64,000 bases of DNA from Malurus cyaneus samueli (taxonomy: Eukaryota > Chordata > Aves > Passeriformes > Maluridae): assembly GCA_009741485.1 (NCBI GenBank), contig CM019227.1:13415655-13479654 (forward strand), in the 5' to 3' direction. A model generated the notes under the pieces. That model saw nothing but the letters and a program-made list of their open reading frames with translations, was not told the origin of the DNA and made no database searches. Position numbers and translations under genes: made by a program. Numbering within the stretch: position 1 is the first letter of the stretch; the number at the start of each line of letters is the position of its first letter. This document shows positions 58,651 through 64,000 of this stretch, piece by piece.

Positions 58651-61600
58651 AGTTAAACACTGATTTAATCATCAAAAGGTATTTGGGTTGTTTTTCAGGC
58701 ACAAACCCCTGCAGAGCTGGGTCACGTTGCTGTACCTCACTGTCCCTGAGCAGCCCAGCACAGGAGGGAACTCCACTGGAAAATGCAGACTGGTTTAATT
58801 CTTTCCTCCAATGTTCTGGCCCCATTTCTTGAGAGACAACTCTAACCCGTGTTCTTTGCCTTCTGCACCACAGGCAACGAAAAGATTTGCCAGGATTCTA
58901 ATGGAAAAATAGGGGTTTCTGTTTTTCATTATTTCCAACTCTGCTGTAGATCTCCTAAAGCAAAGTGGCCACTTGAAAGCTGTCCTGGAAAGTGTTTGTC
59001 ACAGGCTGGCAGGGTGCAGAGAGCAGGTGGGTGCTCCAGGCAGAGCCCAGGTGCTTCAGCAGCTGCCAAGGAGCCCATGCAGCATGGCAGAGGGGAGAGA
59101 AAACTGATTAGGAGCACTGCTTCTGGATAAAAACCCTTTTTCCCAGAATGAAAACCCCCTTTTTGACTTGCAGAGGGCTCTGTTGGTGTGGTGGGTGTGC
59201 AGATGTCTGGGTGTCTCTCTCCTGAAACACTCCACAGTCTATCTTTTGTCTTTTGACACTTCATTGCAAGTGCAGATTGACAGGGCCTTGCTGGTGTCTC
59301 TCTGCAGCACCTCTCTGCCTAAAAGTACAATTTTAATTTTTTTTTCTTATTATTATTTTTTATGCTGAATAAAACCTGCTGAGTCTTCCTGAGGAGTCCC
59401 AGGTTGGGAAATGTGACCCAAATAAATGTTCTCTGGAAAATGTATTCTGGCAGAAGACTCTGCACATTGTGCAGATTACAAATTGCACCCAATTTTCTGG
59501 TTTAGCGGCCTGATTTTTAGTGCTGGAGCTGTTGATTGCTTCAACTGTCGCAATTGGCAGAAACATTTGTCATACAAAAAGAAAAGTAGCAGTTTTAAGC
59601 ATTTTGAGAGGGATGAAATGCAATGGTTTTCATGTTTGTTTTTTTTAATCCGTGCTCCATTGTTCACTTTCCTGTTATGGGCTAATGTCAGTGACACGAG
59701 CCCTGATCTCACATGGGATTATGTGTGGAAGTTTTGGTGCAGCTTCAATTCTGAGCTGAGCAAATGAAATAAACTCCGAGGTGGTTATGGCACAAACCTG
59801 TGAGAGCGGTGCCTGTTTGCCCAAAGTGCCTCTGGGATCGTGACCTGTTTGGATCTCCTCTCTCTTTGTCCCTCTTACTGCTTGGAATCTCTACAGGATT
59901 TGGGTGCTGACATTTTCTGGAGGGTTTTTTCCAGAATCTGCTGTTCCTTGAGTGGCCAAAGTGCTGGGGTTTGGGGGGTCAGAGCACAGGACTGACCTGA
60001 TGTGCTTTGGCCCCAGAACTGCCTCAGACCCTTCCTCAACATGAATTGAAACAAAAATTGAACACCTGGAAAACCAGGAAAGAAAGAATTAAATCATCTC
60101 AAAATGAAGCCTCTAAATGCTGGAAACCATGCCTTAAGGATCCCAAGGTCCAGTTTTTTTTTCCCTCTCCCAGTGATGCTTGGCTCATGGAACAGCCCAG
60201 CACACAGGAGCCCAGGAGGCACCATGGGCAGAGGTTCCTCCATCCTGACAAAATTCCCAGTGCTCCAAGGCACCTCTAGCAAGGTCTGACCCTCTCCCCG
60301 ACCTCTCCTCAATCCTGCAGCCCCAGTGCTGAGAGATGGGAAGCTGCTGGCTCGTATAATCCTGGAATATCTTTTGTGTTTATTTCCAGTTCGTCCTGTT
60401 TTCTCCATCTCCCGTTTCCAAGGTGGAACTGCAGCCCAAAAGGCTTTTTCACAGGACATGGTATCTCATGCTGCTGTGAATGAACTAATGTGTGAGAGTT
60501 TCCAGCACTTGATGGTGTCAACCATGGAGCAGAAAGCTGCTCTCAGCCCTGAGCGTGCAGGAGCTGGCATGGCACAGAGTTAAAATGAAAAAGTTAACAT
60601 TAAAATGTTTAACATCTGTGAAGGTCTGGAGAAAAAACCCAACAGCCCAAGCAACCAGGTAGTGAAGGCACAACAGAGAGCCCCAGTGCACCAGTGCAGG
60701 AGGAAGGACAATTTTCATTTGGGTTAACAGAGTTTAACATTTTTATTTACCACTGCATAAGGGAAGCCCACACATTTAGGATGAACGCTCATTTAATCAA
60801 TGTTTGGCTGTCAGGTTTCAGACCTAAATATGCTGTTCAGGTTCCTGTTAGTTTAAACAAAGTGACTCTCACCTGAAGGCAGCACACAAAAGGGGAGAAA
60901 GGCAGACAACACTGCCACTGATATTTTGAGGGAGGAGAATCCAGCTCAATGAGCTGATGATTTCTATCAACACAGTGGTAACCAGTAACTATCTGTCCTG
61001 TCTAACTCTGGGCTAAAACACTGGCTGGCTCAAAAATTTGAAGATATTTCCCTGAAATCTAGCAGGTCTGATCAAAGGGATTGGGTAAGGAAAAAATTAA
61101 GCCTTGTTTTAACTGCTTGTCTTTTTATACCCACATTAAACCACTGCCTTTTTAACAATAAAGTTTAAAACCTGAACATCTAGTCATACTGAATCATTTT
61201 CTAGCTCCCACCTGTCTGTCACTGGAGCACCTTAGATTCCCACTCAGACATGAAGACAGATCATAAAAGGCTCTGAGACAGCAAGAAATTGAGCCCAGGT
61301 ACCCAGAGCCTCCATCCAGGACATATCTGTGCTGTTCCCCCTCTTTTGTTGGGACACTTTTCCTCTCCAGCTTTAGGAATATCAAGTAGGAGCACGATGA
61401 ATTTCAGCTTCTTAACAAGAGTGAAAATAACCTCTATAGAAATATATTTTAAATGCCTGACATCTAGCTTCAATTAAGTTTATCTGCATTAATAACACAC
61501 ATTTCTCACTCAGTGGGTAAGGATATTTTTAATCTTTTATGCCGTCACCCAATAAGCCTGAAAACTGATAAAAAATACATTCATGTGCAAATCAGTCCTT

Positions 61601-64000
61601 TTTCATTTCCTTTAACGTTTTTTTTTCTTGTTCCATCCTACTTCAGTGTTTTAAAATGCACCCTTTTTGTGAGCCATGTAAATATTTCCTATTGGCACGG
61701 CTAACAGAAACGTGTGGAAGTGCACTGTCAGCCATGCAGAGCATCCATGGGCTGTGCTGAGATCCAGAGGCTGCTGATGCCACGTGGAGTTTTGATACTT
61801 TGATCACCAGTTTGAGCCTGAAACACCCCAAAGTGACCCACAGCTCTCATCATGGCACAATTACCTGGCTGTGCATGATTGCTGTCTCTTCTCACCCCCT
61901 GCTGACAGCAGCGATCTTCTCTCCTGATATCAATCTCACCCATTCAGTTAAAACTACAGAAATTATTCTCCTCTCCCAGGCTCTCTTTTCCTAAAAGGGC
62001 TGTGTGACTCAGAAGGTAGCACTTTACAGTGACAGCTATCCATCTTCCCACACACTTTTCCTGTCCTTTTTCATCCACTGTAGCGGTGAAGGAGAAGGAA
62101 TTCCTTTAGCAGGAGGAGAGAACAGAATTTCTGGTGAGAGGCAATTTGTGTTCTCAGGCCCTTGCACGAGACTCTGGTGACCAAAACACAAACAAATGGG
62201 AGGAAATCTTCCCAAGTTCTTTACAAACATCAGTTCTTGATAGGCCACATCCATTCTGTGAACTCCTCATGGACCTTGTTTGTATGGACATGCAAAAGAG
62301 AAGTTCTGGTCCAGCTTATGTCTGCCAAGATAGCTCAGATCAGGTTTGTGTCATCCCTCTCTAGAAACATCACTCTTTGAAGACAACCTTGCCCCTCAGG
62401 ATCCTTCCTTGTTTCCTTTCTCCCCCAGGGAGGGTGTTTAGCTGACCCCTGGTACTTCTCTTCCCTCATACTTTGAAGACTTTTATTGTATAACTCAAGC
62501 CAGGGGTTAGTTCTGAGTGATTTCCTTCATTTTGACAGCTCAAATAGGGGAAGTTACAAAGAGTATTCAGATCATTTCACTCCCACTACCTTTGCCCTTT
62601 TCCCTGGGAAACACAGCTCTTGCAGAGGATGCAAACTGCTCCTTCAGATTTCCTGCTGGTGGTAAATACGTTTCCCTTCATTATTTTACTTCCTGATCTT
62701 TGTTCAAAGGAGCCTCCAAAGGCAGTGGAGTGTTACCTGTCAATCCGGTCATCAGCTGAGCAAATGTCTGGCAGCAAGGAAACATGAAAGGAAGCAGCTG
62801 CAGTGTAATTTTCTGATCAGTCTATTAGGCATTTGTTCATTTGTTCTGTTCTGCTATGTCATCTGGCAAGAGCAGACATCTGAAAATTATATTCTTTCAC
62901 CAGACATAAAGTCTATAGCTCTCATTAAAATATTCATGACAAGAAACACTCCAGTCAATTGGTGAATTGCTGTTACAGTTAAAACATAAATCACCACCAT
63001 GGCATTGCTGTGGTGTGGGAGAACTTAATGGACTTGCAGTAATTTGTGGATAAATACAAAGAAAAGGAATGCTGTGATAAGCTCAAAGCAACTGAAGGCT
63101 GCTGCTGCGTAAATGAGAACTCGTGTACGGATAAGTCTGTTAAGAATTTTGTAAATAAATTACTAAAAAAGTGAGAAACCCCTCCAGTTACAAGTGAACT
63201 AGCTGAGGTGCCAGCTCAGGTGCTGCAGGGAGCAGAGCAGAGAGGGCAAAATCCTCCTGGGAGTGTGTGTGACTCCCAGCTCAGCCCTGCCTCTGAGCTC
63301 TGCCTGCTGGGCCTCAGATCAAGCAAATCTGGGTTTATTTTCCTGCATGAATGGCAATCACTGCCATGCACACCCAACACATCCCAGTCCCACCCGAGGA
63401 AATGCTCACAGAGTGCTAATTAAAACAGCCACCGGGTATTTCGGGGGAAAGAACCATCAGTCTGACTACTCTACTAAAATAAAGATCTTCCAGACTAGAG
63501 ACAGGGTATTCTGGAGCAGGAAAGTCCTTCAAATGTATTTGAAAGAAACAGAGAAGATAACAAAGAAAGGTGACTTTTCCATTTCAAAATCCAGCAATTC
63601 CACCTGGAAGCAGCCAAATGGGGAAGGCCACAACTGATAATTCTTCCACAACAGAATTTTTTTAATCTCCGTATTATCAGCTACAAGAGTGACTTGAATT
63701 AAAGCAGTGAAAAGATGAATGGACCCATTTCCTGGGTTTGACCGAAAGCCCAATGAAATCTGTAAAATCACTTCACTGACTCCTGGTGTTCAGCTCAGGC
63801 TTTTGGCAAGGCTGGTGCTGGGATACATTTACAAATTGATTCACCAATCCCACTAAAAACCACCCAGAAACAGTCAAACCCCTCTCCAAACAACAAACCC
63901 CCAAATGGAATAATTTTCCATTATAATTTTCCTTCAGAGTACAAATGGCTTTATAAAGAAATCTTTTTACAATTTTCCCTTGCATGCAGATATCACTGTC
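58651..64000. other. Unique non-coding DNA, no gene seen
   Basis: I recognise no gene, transposon or RNA in this last stretch. Open frames reach about 124 codons, occur on both strands and match nothing known to me. 62880-63030 is repeat-free and AT-rich with sites such as CATTAAAATATTCATGAC and GTCAATTGGTGAATTG, so it may be a conserved element. Confidence 0.55.

Noticed and set aside
58335..58652. 105-codon frame with Phe/Trp/Gly/Val-rich end
   Set aside because: The apparent hydrophobic protein is the translation of a T/G-only tract.

Overview
The window looks like non-coding DNA (intergenic or deep intronic) from a bird, most likely a passerine. The evidence is a recognisable fragment of a CR1 retrotransposon (about 30291-30455), a candidate avian-type retroviral LTR (about 48200-48660), sparse transposon content otherwise, many small GC-rich minisatellites, and long stretches of unique AT-rich sequence with regulatory-looking motifs. 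I found no protein-coding gene, tRNA, rRNA or CRISPR array that I can support. Almost every open frame is short, unrecognisable, overlapped by frames on the other strand, or a by-product of a stop-free tandem repeat. The organism call is an inference from repeats only.

The most striking part is 9.5-26.1 kb, which has a nested duplication. Block A (9494-11701) is followed by about 0.5 kb of unique DNA, then a large 11-bp minisatellite (12260-13331), then block B (about 13340-18400). Next come a poly-A/poly-G junction, a GC-rich stretch (18429-18695), the same minisatellite in reverse complement (18696-18893) and a 25-N gap (18894-18918). After the gap A is repeated in direct orientation (A', 18919-21110). 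A' is joined to an inverted copy of B (B', about 21111-26060), after which unique sequence resumes. A and A' are about 99% identical by eye. B and B' are nearly identical at their inner ends, less so at their outer ends, and have a block of real local rearrangement. This may be a real segmental duplication with inversion, or two structural haplotypes (or mis-joined long reads) strung together in the assembly. The sequence alone does not decide.

B/B' carries a small CpG-rich promoter-like element with an inverted CCAAT box, a good-context ATG and a splice-donor-like site. The two copies point towards each other. It also carries a stretch that is identical between copies and contains a 42-codon open segment ending in a consensus donor.

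The rest of the window, in order: unique DNA with a 19-bp minisatellite (3795-4076) and a possible ancient amniote repeat (about 7024-7118); after 26 kb, unique DNA with the CR1 scrap; a (GGGAT)n array with G-quadruplex potential (32475-32673); a candidate conserved regulatory block (33530-34240) and a CpG-rich patch (34720-35150); a 330-bp tandem duplication built of a 10-bp repeat, split by one N (35903-36563); a 40-bp minisatellite with duplicated ambiguous bases (41422-42160); the LTR; and about 15 kb of mostly unique AT-rich sequence with candidate regulatory modules and strand-asymmetric A/C- and T/G-rich tracts.
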